Of a DNA stretch of 64,000 bases, positions 25,705 through 32,910 are shown one piece after another. How positions within the stretch are numbered: the stretch's first letter is position 1; each line of letters begins with the position of its first letter. Made by a program: the position numbers and the translations under genes. The DNA is taken from positions 1 to 64,000 of the forward strand of contig JAFWXO010000020.1 in the NCBI GenBank assembly GCA_017545865.1. Direction: 5' to 3'. Below the pieces are notes generated by a model. That model ran no database searches. It saw nothing but the letters and a program-made list of their open reading frames with translations, and had not been told where the DNA came from. Origin of the DNA: Clostridia bacterium. Lineage in GTDB: Bacteria; Bacillota; Clostridia; Christensenellales; Borkfalkiaceae.

Positions 25705-25884
25705 ATGTCCACTATCAGAGTTGGTGAAAACGAAACGTTAGATAGCGCTCTTAGAAGATTTAAGAGAAAATGCTCGCGTGACGGTATTATTGGTGATTTG
25801 CGCCGTAAAGAATTTTACGAAAGACCTTCCGTAAGAAGAAAGAAGAAGGCTGAAGCAGCAAGAAAAAGAAACGTTAAAGGCTAA
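25705..25884 (+). CDS. rpsU: 30S ribosomal protein S21
   Basis: 59-residue basic protein of the small ribosomal subunit, needed for initiation near the 16S 3' end. It shows the S21 pattern [21 protein letters not shown] followed by an arginine/lysine-rich tail. ATG 25705 is preceded by an AGGGGGG purine tract; a longer in-frame start at 25642 would overlap the promoter and is rejected. It has its own near-consensus promoter and is followed by a hairpin terminator that would reduce read-through into the next gene. Confidence 0.97.
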   Translation: MSTIRVGENETLDSALRRFKRKCSRDGIIGDLRRKEFYERPSVRRKKKAEAARKRNVKG

Positions 25885-25901
25885 AAAATATTGTTTTTTA
25901 C

Positions 25902-25935
25902 ATCCGCAAAACTTGTTTTTGCGGATATTTTTTTG
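25902..25935 (+). terminator. Intrinsic terminator after rpsU
   Basis: ATCCGCAAAA (25902-25911) pairs with TTTTGCGGAT (25917-25926), followed by a long T run. The Shine-Dalgarno sequence of the next gene lies just beyond, so that gene depends on read-through or an unseen promoter. Confidence 0.85.
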
Positions 25936-25948
25936 TAAATGGAGAGTT

Positions 25949-26347
25949 ATGGACGGTAAAAAGAGTTTAAAAGATTACGCAAAAGAAGCTAAAAAGCGTT
26001 TAAAAAGTAATTTTTGGCAAGATTATAAATCTAAAGTAACGTTAGAAAGTGAACGCGCGGAAGAAATAGGTACTACTAAATCAAAAGTTGTGGAGTACTA
26101 TCAGAGTAAAGTTGCGGTTTCAATTCGCGGTGTAAAATCAGAAGACGAAGATTTTTATAAGAGGGTTAAAACGCTAATTGAAAAGTGTGGTGACGTAAGC
26201 GACGCGTTAGGTAGACTTACCGATAAAGAAAAGTTTAATTCTTTGTCTTACGAAGGGAAACAAAGATATATGCTTGAACTTTCCGAAAAATATAGAAAGG
26301 CAAAAGAAAGATATTACAATGAATTACAATTTGAAAAAACGATATAA
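25949..26347 (+). CDS. Hypothetical charged helical protein
   Basis: 132 residues, rich in Lys and Glu and predicted mostly helical, with no membrane segment, signal peptide or motif I recognise. It has GGAG seven bases before ATG 25949. The amphipathic stretches (for example KSLKDYAKEAKKRLKS at the N-terminus and the C-terminal LSEKYRKAKERYY) suggest a coiled or helical-bundle protein. It lies after rpsU, behind that gene's terminator. I assign no function. Confidence 0.7.
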   Translation: MDGKKSLKDYAKEAKKRLKSNFWQDYKSKVTLESERAEEIGTTKSKVVEYYQSKVAVSIRGVKSEDEDFYKRVKTLIEKCGDVSDALGRLTDKEKFNSLSYEGKQRYMLELSEKYRKAKERYYNELQFEKTI

Positions 26348-26358
26348 TTACTTTTAAT

Positions 26359-26387
26359 TTGTAATTTATATCTATTTATGTTAAAAT
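26359..26387 (+). promoter_or_regulatory. Sigma-A-type promoter of the 24-residue micro-ORF
   Basis: TTGTAA (26359-26364) and TAAAAT (26382-26387) are separated by 17 bases, with an extended -10 TG at 26379-26380. The layout closely matches the prmA promoter, but here a Shine-Dalgarno sequence follows before the start codon. Confidence 0.75.
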
Positions 26388-26406
26388 TAAATAAAAGGAT
26401 TAACTT

Positions 26407-26481
26407 ATGATATTCGGTAACTTAATCGGCGGTATAATTTTACCGCTCGTGTTAAAACTCAGAGATAACGATCCTGTTTAA
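26407..26481 (+). CDS. 24-residue hydrophobic micro-protein with own promoter and terminator
   Basis: A short reading frame starts at ATG 26407, six bases after AAAGGAT, and ends at TAA 26479-26481. The peptide begins MIFGNLIGGIILP, continues hydrophobic to about residue 16, then turns charged (KLRDNDPV at the end), so it could sit in or on the membrane. It is flanked by a good promoter (26359-26387) and a strong terminator (26493-26527), making a complete small transcription unit. Small hydrophobic peptides in such units include type I toxins, sporulation micro-proteins and regulators; I cannot say which. The unit could also be a small RNA. Confidence 0.55.
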   Translation: MIFGNLIGGIILPLVLKLRDNDPV

Positions 26482-26492
26482 TTTGTAGCGAT

Positions 26493-26527
26493 AAAAAAGA
26501 CTAACGAATTTCGTTAGTCTTTTTTTT
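26493..26527 (+). terminator. Strong intrinsic terminator of the micro-ORF unit
   Basis: AAAAAAGACTAACGAA (26493-26508) and TTCGTTAGTCTTTTTT (26510-26525) form a near-perfect stem with an extended T run. It lies 11 bases after the micro-ORF stop codon. Confidence 0.92.
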
Positions 26528-26671
26528 GTAGTTAAAATTATATACGCCTAATTTTCGTTGTTATTTTGATAGTATTAGTTGTAATTTAACACTAATTTTC
26601 ATTAAAAACTGTCAAAACCGAGCGATTTAGTTAAAAATTAGATTTGTCCGTTCTATAAAATTTGGTTACTT

Positions 26672-26679
26672 AATACAAT
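26672..26679 (+). promoter_or_regulatory. Possible sigma-E -10 element of the spoIIIA operon
   Basis: AATACAAT matches the Bacillus sigma-E -10 consensus CATACAMT at seven of eight positions. The operon is sigma-E dependent in Bacillus subtilis. The matching -35 element is unclear. The GTG start of spoIIIAA is only five bases downstream. The rest of 26528-26684 is AT-rich with nothing else I can support. Confidence 0.45.
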
Positions 26680-26684
26680 ATAGC

Positions 26685-27554
26685 GTGATTGATTTTTTAT
26701 CGGACAAAGTTAGAAAGGAAATAGCATGCTTTCAAGGGCGTGGGCTTAATGAAATTAGGCTTAGGAGCGGTTGTCCTATAACGTTAAAGGTTAACGGTGA
26801 GACAGTTACGATTGAAAAATTGATTATATCAAGTGAAGATATAGAACAAGCAGTTTTAAAACTATGCAAAAATTCGCTATATTCTTACGAAGATCAGTTA
26901 AAAAAGGGGTTTTTAACGAGTGAATACGGTGAACGCGTTGGAATTGCGGGCGAAGTTGTTAAAGAAAACGGCAATATCCTAACGATAAAAAATTTCACTT
27001 CACTTTGCATAAGAATTCCAAGCGAAATTAAAGGAGTTTCAAACGAATTTTACGACAAATTTTATTCTAAAACTTTTGGTAACGTTTTAGTTTTATCACC
27101 GTCAGGCGTTGGGAAAACAACTTTTATTAGAGATTTAATAATAAATTTGAGCGATAAAGGCAAAAAGGACGTGGTTGTTATTGATGAGCGAAACGAAATT
27201 TCTTTAAAAACTGGGAAAGAAAGTGTTTTTAATGGCAAGTCGGTTGACGTTTTAACTTTTGCCGATAAATCTTTTGGGTTTAATCAAGCGGTTAGAACGC
27301 TAAATCCGAGCGTTATCGTAACGGATGAACTCTTTTCTGAGAAAGATGCAGTTTCGGTTGTTGATGCAATTTACGGCGGAACTATGGTGGTTACTACCGC
27401 GCACGCAAGCACTATTGAAGGGTTTTTTAATAGAAAACGGCTAAGCAGTTTAAAAAAATCAAAGATTTTTGATTATTACGTTGTTATTAAACGTGACGGT
27501 TCTTCACGAATTTATGAGTATTTTGATAAAAATTATAATAAGATATGTTTTTGA
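26685..27554 (+). CDS. spoIIIAA: Stage III sporulation protein AA (secretion ATPase-like)
   Basis: 289-residue ATPase that powers the SpoIIIA-SpoIIQ channel between mother cell and forespore, related to type II/IV secretion ATPases. The Walker A motif is SPSGVGKTTFIRD. EIRLRSGCPITLKVNGE near the N-terminus is a family hallmark, and VVVIDERNEI fits Walker B. The start is GTG at 26685, with no Shine-Dalgarno sequence. It is slightly shorter at the N-terminus than the B. subtilis protein (307 residues). It overlaps spoIIIAB by ten bases and opens an intact eight-gene operon. Confidence 0.93.
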   Translation: MIDFLSDKVRKEIACFQGRGLNEIRLRSGCPITLKVNGETVTIEKLIISSEDIEQAVLKLCKNSLYSYEDQLKKGFLTSEYGERVGIAGEVVKENGNILTIKNFTSLCIRIPSEIKGVSNEFYDKFYSKTFGNVLVLSPSGVGKTTFIRDLIINLSDKGKKDVVVIDERNEISLKTGKESVFNGKSVDVLTFADKSFGFNQAVRTLNPSVIVTDELFSEKDAVSVVDAIYGGTMVVTTAHASTIEGFFNRKRLSSLKKSKIFDYYVVIKRDGSSRIYEYFDKNYNKICF

Positions 27555-28012
27555 TTAAATTTTCAGTTGGGGTTTTGTGCATTGTAACTTGCGTTAAGAT
27601 TGCGTCTATTAAAGCAAGCAAGATAAAAAGTGAGTTGAATTTTTACGATTCGCTCGTTATTGCTTGCGATTCACTCATTGCTGGGCTTAGTTACTCAAAA
27701 GCAACGCTAAAAGAAATTTTAAACGTTGATTATCCAAGTGAATCGTTTAGAGTTTTAATAAAAAATTTTCTAAATGAAGAGAAAATTGAAATTTTTGAAA
27801 ACTTAACTGAAGATGAGAATTTAAAAGTAAATTCTTTTTTATATTCGCTTGGTAAAAGCGATGCAAAAACGCAAAAAACTTCGGTTTTATCGTATAAAAA
27901 CGAATTTTTAAACAAGCGTGAAGAAATAAAGAAGAAATACGATAAAAATTATTCCTTAATACTTAAAATAGGTTTTTCGATAGGTTTAATGCTTTTTATT
28001 TTGGTGATTTAA
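27545..28012 (+). CDS. spoIIIAB: Stage III sporulation protein AB
   Basis: 155 residues with a hydrophobic N-terminal helix (about 2-18) and a C-terminal one (about 137-155), resembling the GspF-like membrane component of secretion systems. The C-terminal block KYDKNYSLILKIGFSIGLMLFILVI resembles the family end. It starts within spoIIIAA and its stop shares bases with the spoIIIAC ATG (TAATG), as usual in this operon. Identity rests on both sequence and fixed operon position. Confidence 0.88.
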   Translation: MFLIKFSVGVLCIVTCVKIASIKASKIKSELNFYDSLVIACDSLIAGLSYSKATLKEILNVDYPSESFRVLIKNFLNEEKIEIFENLTEDENLKVNSFLYSLGKSDAKTQKTSVLSYKNEFLNKREEIKKKYDKNYSLILKIGFSIGLMLFILVI

Positions 28013-28215
28013 TGGACTATGGTATAGATATAATTTTCAAAATTGCCGCTATCGGCATAATAATAACGGTTATTTGCCAAGTTCTTAAAAAATCAGATAG
28101 AGATGATATTGCAACGCTCGTGAGTTTAGCAGGGTTGATAATTGTTTTAACACTCGTTATTTCAATGATAAGTGATTTATTCATAAATATTAGAGATATT
28201 TTTGGTTTGTTTTAA
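28012..28215 (+). CDS. spoIIIAC: Stage III sporulation protein AC
   Basis: 67-residue membrane protein with two hydrophobic helices separated by the polar block KKSDRDDIATLVSLAG, which is typical of SpoIIIAC. It is a small component of the feeding-tube channel in the mother-cell membrane. Its start and stop both overlap its neighbours by one base (TAATG). Confidence 0.93.
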   Translation: MDYGIDIIFKIAAIGIIITVICQVLKKSDRDDIATLVSLAGLIIVLTLVISMISDLFINIRDIFGLF

Positions 28216-28601
28216 TGGAACTTATAAAAATTTCGTTAATTGCGGTTGTTGGAGCGCTACTTTTTATCTATTTAAAAAGCAATTCATCAGATCTTGCAGG
28301 TTTAGTGGTTGTTGCAACGGGTGTTTTGATTTTACTCTTAACCGTTGATTACGTTATTGAAACGGTAACTTTTTTTAAAAAAATAGGGCAAAACACCGGG
28401 ATTGACTCGTCATTTTTAAAAATAATAGTAAAAATTGTTGCAGTTTCATATCTTGCGGACTTTTCTTCTTCACTTTGCGCTGATTTAGGCTCAACAAATT
28501 TAGGGGAAAAAGTCAGTTTTGCAGGGAGAATAATTATATTTGTACTGTCTTTTCCTATTTTCATAAATTTATTTAACGTTATAACTTCTTTTATTAAATG
28601 A
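28215..28601 (+). CDS. spoIIIAD: Stage III sporulation protein AD
   Basis: 128-residue membrane protein with about four hydrophobic helices, similar in its first half to SpoIIIAC. The polar stretch with KIVAVSYLADFSSSLCADLG is characteristic of the family (a conserved Y-L-x-x-F then C-x-D-x-G). It overlaps the following gene by four bases (ATGA). Confidence 0.92.
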   Translation: MELIKISLIAVVGALLFIYLKSNSSDLAGLVVVATGVLILLLTVDYVIETVTFFKKIGQNTGIDSSFLKIIVKIVAVSYLADFSSSLCADLGSTNLGEKVSFAGRIIIFVLSFPIFINLFNVITSFIK

Positions 28602-29755
28602 AAAAATTTTTACTATTATTTTTAATCGTTTATCTTATCTTTCCGCTAACTTCTTTTACTGCAAAAGCCGAAATAAAAGGGAATATCGACGATAGCGTTA
28701 ACGACGTTTTATCTGGAATTAACGATGATGATTTAAATAAAATAACCGAATATCTAAACGGAATTTTAGGCGAAGAAAAATCAATTAAAGATAGAATAGT
28801 TGAGTATATAACGGGGGATAACGCCTTTAATTTTAATGGGTTTTTGAGTTTTATAAAAAATGCAATTTTTAGTGGATTTAGAGAATCAATAGGTATAGTA
28901 AGCATTATAATTTTTATAGGAATTTTATATTCAATTATAAATATAATAAATTACAAAAAACACGATAATAACGGAAATAATACAATTTATTTTATTTTCT
29001 ATTCAGTTGCTTTAACTTTGTTTATTGAACTAATTTATAAAGTAAACGTCGTGGGCGATGGGCTTATTAAAAATTTACAAAAAACGGTTGAACTTTCCTT
29101 TCCTATAATGATAACGCTTGGCGAGTTTTCAGGTGGATTTGGAACTATGCTTTTTAAGCCTTTATCATCAATAGCCTCGCTTCTTAGTTCAAATTTATTT
29201 AGTAACGTTTTTGCGCCGATAATTTCAGTTTGTTTTATTTGCGTTTTGATAGGCAATCTTTCGGAAACGGTTAGGCTTAATAATCTTAATAAAACTTTAC
29301 TTTCGTTTATTAAGTGGACGCTTGGTGTTTCAACAACGATTTTTACTTTATTTATCACGGCAAAGGGTATCGTTAATAGTCAATACAACGGGTTATCATT
29401 TAAAATTTTAAAGTATGCAACTGGTTCTATGATTCCTATAGTTGGAAATTTTATTAGTGGTGGGTTAGACGTTTTAACCTCATCAGCAATTCTCGTTAAA
29501 AACTCTTTTGGGTTTATAAGCGTTATATGCATAATTTTTAATTCGTTAAAGGCGGGCTTTACGTTATTATCGGTTTCCTTTATTTTAAAATTTAGCGTTT
29601 CAATATGCGAGCCGTGTTTAGATTTAAAATTTGTTAAACTAACTAACGGAATAAGCGAAGTTTTTAACGTTTATACGGCAATATTGTTCTTTTCGGGGTT
29701 TGTTTACGCTGTTACTTGCTTTTCTATAATGAATTCAACTTCGTTGGTGATTTGA
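28598..29755 (+). CDS. spoIIIAE: Stage III sporulation protein AE
   Basis: 385-residue polytopic membrane protein. The N-terminus has a signal-like hydrophobic segment (residues 3-24) followed by a polar domain to about residue 95. Six to eight hydrophobic helices follow. It is the largest membrane component of the SpoIIIA complex. The stop codon overlaps the ATG of spoIIIAF (TGATG). Confidence 0.92.
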   Translation: MKKFLLLFLIVYLIFPLTSFTAKAEIKGNIDDSVNDVLSGINDDDLNKITEYLNGILGEEKSIKDRIVEYITGDNAFNFNGFLSFIKNAIFSGFRESIGIVSIIIFIGILYSIINIINYKKHDNNGNNTIYFIFYSVALTLFIELIYKVNVVGDGLIKNLQKTVELSFPIMITLGEFSGGFGTMLFKPLSSIASLLSSNLFSNVFAPIISVCFICVLIGNLSETVRLNNLNKTLLSFIKWTLGVSTTIFTLFITAKGIVNSQYNGLSFKILKYATGSMIPIVGNFISGGLDVLTSSAILVKNSFGFISVICIIFNSLKAGFTLLSVSFILKFSVSICEPCLDLKFVKLTNGISEVFNVYTAILFFSGFVYAVTCFSIMNSTSLVI

Positions 29756-30222
29756 TGAATGATTATTTCTTGTCAACGCTGTCAGTTATAGTAATTCTTG
29801 CGTTTTTTGATGCAATAGTCAGTAAAACCAAAAATGGCAAGTCAGTTAAAATAATAATTTCGCTATTTTCAACCTTTTTGTTATTGTCGCCCATTTTAAA
29901 AGTGTTTAAAGGTGGCGATTTTAACTCTAATTTAAGTTCTATTTCATATTACGAAGAGTATTTAAACTCGTTAGAAGATGAAGTAATGCTTAGCAAAATT
30001 AAATTTGCTCTTAATAGGGGAAATTTAAACTTTAATGACGTTTTAGTTGTGTATGAAAATATCGAAAGTAAAAAAACACTTATCAAAATTACGATTTTTT
30101 TAAGCGGATCGGTTATAAATGATGAAAACGAGAATATAAATATGTTAGAAAACGTTAAAAAGTTACTTGAAAACACTATTGACGTTAACAAAGTTGAGAT
30201 AGAGATTGAAACCGTTAGATGA
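29755..30222 (+). CDS. spoIIIAF: Stage III sporulation protein AF
   Basis: 155 residues: two hydrophobic helices at the N-terminus (about 6-18 and 32-48), then a soluble domain ending in NVKKLLENTIDVNKVEIEIETVR, which resembles the ring-building fold of SpoIIIAF/AG. I start it at ATG 29755, overlapping the spoIIIAE stop; a longer in-frame version would only duplicate spoIIIAE coding sequence. The 3' end overlaps spoIIIAG. Confidence 0.88.
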   Translation: MNDYFLSTLSVIVILAFFDAIVSKTKNGKSVKIIISLFSTFLLLSPILKVFKGGDFNSNLSSISYYEEYLNSLEDEVMLSKIKFALNRGNLNFNDVLVVYENIESKKTLIKITIFLSGSVINDENENINMLENVKKLLENTIDVNKVEIEIETVR

Positions 30223-30688
30223 TTGCAAAGTAAATAAAAAAACAAAATATAAATTAAAAAAAGAATACGTTTTTATTATCATTTTAAGCGTAGTTGCAAT
30301 AATTATTTTTATATCGGGATCGTCTATATTTTCATCGGTTAAGGGTAAAAACGCCACGGCTTCAACTTATGAAACGGCGCTTGAATCTCGGGTTGAAAGT
30401 CTTTTAAGAGAGATCGAAGGCGTTGGAAAAGTTAAAGTATTTATTAACGCTAAAGTGATTGAAACCGATAAACTTTCGGCTAACCATAGCGCGTTAAAAT
30501 CGCTGGAAGAATCGGCAATTTTTGCTAACGATACACAAGATTTAAATGAGTTAAACGTAAAAGTAATAGGCGTTATAGTCGTTTGCCAAGGGGCAGATAA
30601 ATTAAACGTTAAAGTAACGGTAACTGAAGTGATAACTACTGCGCTTTCAGTTTCCGCAGATTCAATAAGAATCATAAAAATGAAATAA
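30206..30688 (+). CDS. spoIIIAG: Stage III sporulation protein AG
   Basis: 160 residues with one transmembrane helix (about 19-42) and an extracytoplasmic ring-building domain that ends in VTEVITTALSVSADSIRIIKMK. In B. subtilis it forms the large intermembrane ring of the channel. The start is TTG 30206: an in-frame TAG lies at 30200-30202 and no other start codon occurs before the membrane helix. GAGATAGAG precedes it. It overlaps spoIIIAF by 17 bases. Confidence 0.9.
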   Translation: MKPLDDCKVNKKTKYKLKKEYVFIIILSVVAIIIFISGSSIFSSVKGKNATASTYETALESRVESLLREIEGVGKVKVFINAKVIETDKLSANHSALKSLEESAIFANDTQDLNELNVKVIGVIVVCQGADKLNVKVTVTEVITTALSVSADSIRIIKMK

Positions 30689-30702
30689 AAAGGAGAATTA
30701 CT

Positions 30703-31170
30703 ATGTCAAAAAAGAAAAAAATTATCATTTTAAGTTCGATGATAGCGTTGCTTGCAGTTACTGCCGTGTTTAACTTCGTTTTATCTGGTAATGCCGTTGT
30801 AAACGATTCGGTTGGGGCAAGTTATTTTTCGGAATACAAAACCGAGCGCTCATCTTCTCGAAACGAACAAATTTTACAGCTTGATAAAATTATTGCCGAA
30901 TCGGACGATGATTCTCAAGTTAAAGAAACAGCGCTCACTCAAAAACTTCAACTTACCGCGCTTACCGAACAGGAACTTAGGCTTGAATCTCTTATTAAGG
31001 CACACGGTTATGAAGAGGTTGTTGTAACTATGAGTTTAAACTCGCCAAACGTTAACGTTGTGGTTATAGATAACGAGTTTGATCAAACCGATGCCGTTAA
31101 AATTTATTCAATTTTAACTCAAAACAACCAAATTGATGCGGAAAATATAAATATTATTCCGTATCTTTGA
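30703..31170 (+). CDS. spoIIIAH: Stage III sporulation protein AH
   Basis: 155 residues with one N-terminal transmembrane helix (about 6-28), a linker with ASYFSEYKTERSSSRNEQ, and a ring-building domain. In B. subtilis the outer domain binds SpoIIQ across the intermembrane space. ASYFxxYKxxRExxRxxx is a strong family signature. AAGGAG precedes the ATG. It is the last gene of the intact spoIIIA operon. SpoIIQ itself is not in the window. Confidence 0.93.
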   Translation: MSKKKKIIILSSMIALLAVTAVFNFVLSGNAVVNDSVGASYFSEYKTERSSSRNEQILQLDKIIAESDDDSQVKETALTQKLQLTALTEQELRLESLIKAHGYEEVVVTMSLNSPNVNVVVIDNEFDQTDAVKIYSILTQNNQIDAENINIIPYL

Positions 31171-31179
31171 TAAAAACGC

Positions 31180-31208
31180 TATGTATTTTGAAAAATTTAT
31201 GCTATACT
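31180..31208 (+). promoter_or_regulatory. Extended -10 promoter of the Asp23-like gene
   Basis: TATACT (31203-31208) is preceded by an extended -10 TG (31200-31201). TATGTA at 31180-31185 is a weak -35 at 17-base spacing. Confidence 0.6.
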
Positions 31209-31239
31209 AATAACAAAGTTATTATTTAGCGAGGTTTTT

Positions 31240-31590
31240 ATGAGGGCAAAAAAACCACTTCAAAATTATGAAGTTACTGGAAAAGTTAATTATAACGACG
31301 GTATTGTTAAAGGTATAGTTGTTCTTGCCGTTTCTGAAGTTCAAGGCGTTTTACTTAAAAACGGCAAAAAGGAAAAGGATAAACTTGATTTTATCGAAGT
31401 TGATTTTAATGGGAATAACGTTACAGTTAAAGTAACGGTTGACGTTATTTTTGGCTTTAACGTTCCAGACGTTGCTTTTGACGTTCAGGAAAGTGTTAAA
31501 CGTAACGTTGAAGCGATGTCAAGATATAAAGTTAGTTCCGTTAACGTTCACGTTGACAGTGTTGTATTTCAAGACGGGGCAAACGCTTAA
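31240..31590 (+). CDS. Asp23/Gls24 family envelope stress protein
   Basis: 116-residue protein of the Asp23/Gls24 (YqhY/YloU) family. It shows the alternating strand pattern VLAVSEVQGVLL, IEVDFNGNNVTVKVTVDVIFGFNVPDVAFDVQESVKRNVE and the closing VSSVNVHVDSVVF. Members lie at the membrane or adjust fatty acid synthesis; YqhY homologues are found beside nusB and accBC in Firmicutes. Here too it precedes nusB, which supports a YqhY-type role. GCGAGG precedes the ATG. Confidence 0.9.
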   Translation: MRAKKPLQNYEVTGKVNYNDGIVKGIVVLAVSEVQGVLLKNGKKEKDKLDFIEVDFNGNNVTVKVTVDVIFGFNVPDVAFDVQESVKRNVEAMSRYKVSSVNVHVDSVVFQDGANA

Positions 31591-31595
31591 TAACA

Positions 31596-31636
31596 AAACT
31601 GCCACAACTTTAGTTGCGGCGGTTTGTTTTATTTTT
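31596..31636 (+). terminator. Hairpin terminator/attenuator between the Asp23-like gene and nusB
   Basis: AAACTGCCACAACT (31596-31609) pairs with AGTTGCGGCGGTTT (31612-31625), with one mismatch and one wobble pair, and a T-rich tract follows. The nusB ribosome binding site lies immediately after it, so nusB could be attenuated. Confidence 0.7.
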
Positions 31637-31646
31637 TGAGGTTGAT

Positions 31647-32048
31647 ATGAGAAACAAGGCGAGAGAAGCAGTTTACAAATTATTATTTAGCAATCAGTTT
31701 AACGACAAGTTTGACGATAATTTAAAACTTTTAATTTACAGCGAAGAAGGTTTATCCGACAAAGCGATTGAGTTTGCCGATTCGCTTCTCGATAGTTTTT
31801 ACGCTAATGAAGATTCAATTAACGCGATTATTTCAGACTTAGCGAAAGGTTACAATTTTGAACGCATTTACTCAATGGATAAGTGCGCTTTGCAAATTGC
31901 CGTTACCGAGATGACTTATATTAAAGATATTCCGCATATAGTTTCAATTAGCGAAGCTATGGAACTCGTTAGAAAATATTCAACAAAAGAAAGCCCAAAT
32001 TTCGTTAACGGTATTTTGGCTGAATATAAAAAGCAGTTGGAGAATTGA
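31647..32048 (+). CDS. nusB: Transcription antitermination factor NusB
   Basis: 133-residue all-helical protein that binds boxA RNA with NusE in rRNA antitermination complexes. The N-terminus RNKAREAVYKLLFSNQF matches the family's arginine-rich start, and the C-terminal half has KCALQIAVTEMTYIKDIPHIVSISEAMELVRKYS and NFVNGILAEY, which are signature blocks. ATG 31647 follows GAGG; a longer in-frame start at 31614 lies in the terminator hairpin and is rejected. folD begins one base after the stop. Confidence 0.95.
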   Translation: MRNKAREAVYKLLFSNQFNDKFDDNLKLLIYSEEGLSDKAIEFADSLLDSFYANEDSINAIISDLAKGYNFERIYSMDKCALQIAVTEMTYIKDIPHIVSISEAMELVRKYSTKESPNFVNGILAEYKKQLEN

Positions 32049-32049
32049 T

Positions 32050-32910
32050 ATGGTATTACTTGACGGTAAAGGTTTTTCAAAAGAACTTAGGGTTACGATT
32101 AAGGAAAAGGCTGAACTTTTTTTAGAAAAGTATGGTAGGAAAGTAGGGCTTGCGGTTGTTATTATCGGCGAAGACCCTGCATCTCAAATTTACGTTAGAA
32201 ATAAAATTACCGCTACGGAAGATTGCAGTATGAAGTCTTTCTCGGTAAGGCTTCCTGAAAGTATTTCGCAAGAAACCGCTGAAGAAGAAGTTAAAAAACT
32301 TGCGTTAAATCCTGAAGTTGACGGTATTATTGTTCAACTTCCACTTCCCAAAAAGTTTGACGCATCAAAGATTTTAGCGCATATTCCCGCCGAAAAGGAC
32401 GTTGACGGTTTGTGTTCTTTAAACCTTGGCAAACTTTTTAAAGGCGAACAAACGTTAGCGTCTTGCACGCCTTACGGCATAATAAAACTCTTAAAGAGAT
32501 ACGACGTTGACTTTACTGGTAAAACGGCAGTCGTTATCGGTAGAAGCAATATGGTAGGCAAACCTATCGCGGCGCTTTTACTTCACGAAAACTGTACGGT
32601 AACCGTTTGTCACTCTAAAACACCAAATATTGCAGAAGTTGCGAAAACTGCGGATATATTAGTGGTTGCAATAGGTAAGAGCAGGTTTGTTACCGCCGAT
32701 ATGGTTAAAGACGGGGCTATCGTCGTTGACGTTGGTATGAATAGAGAAGAAGGCAAACTTTACGGCGACGTTGATTTTGAAACCGTTAAAGAAAAAGCGT
32801 CGCTCATTACCCCCGTTCCCGGTGGCGTTGGTCCTATGACCGTTACTATGCTTATGTATAACACCGTTGTTGCAGGTTTTAGGAGCAAAGGCGATAATGA
32901 ACTTCAATAA
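32050..32910 (+). CDS. folD: Methylenetetrahydrofolate dehydrogenase/cyclohydrolase
   Basis: Bifunctional one-carbon enzyme of 286 residues, interconverting methylene-, methenyl- and formyl-tetrahydrofolate with NADP. Conserved segments are SQIYVRNK (with the catalytic Lys in the following YVxxK context), GIIVQLPLP, and the nucleotide-binding VIGRSNMVGKP. PGGVGPMTVTMLMYNT closes the protein. It overlaps the start of the polyprenyl synthase gene by 14 bases, in the nusB - folD - ispA - tlyA - nadK - argR - recN string that is conserved in Clostridia. Confidence 0.97.
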   Translation: MVLLDGKGFSKELRVTIKEKAELFLEKYGRKVGLAVVIIGEDPASQIYVRNKITATEDCSMKSFSVRLPESISQETAEEEVKKLALNPEVDGIIVQLPLPKKFDASKILAHIPAEKDVDGLCSLNLGKLFKGEQTLASCTPYGIIKLLKRYDVDFTGKTAVVIGRSNMVGKPIAALLLHENCTVTVCHSKTPNIAEVAKTADILVVAIGKSRFVTADMVKDGAIVVDVGMNREEGKLYGDVDFETVKEKASLITPVPGGVGPMTVTMLMYNTVVAGFRSKGDNELQ

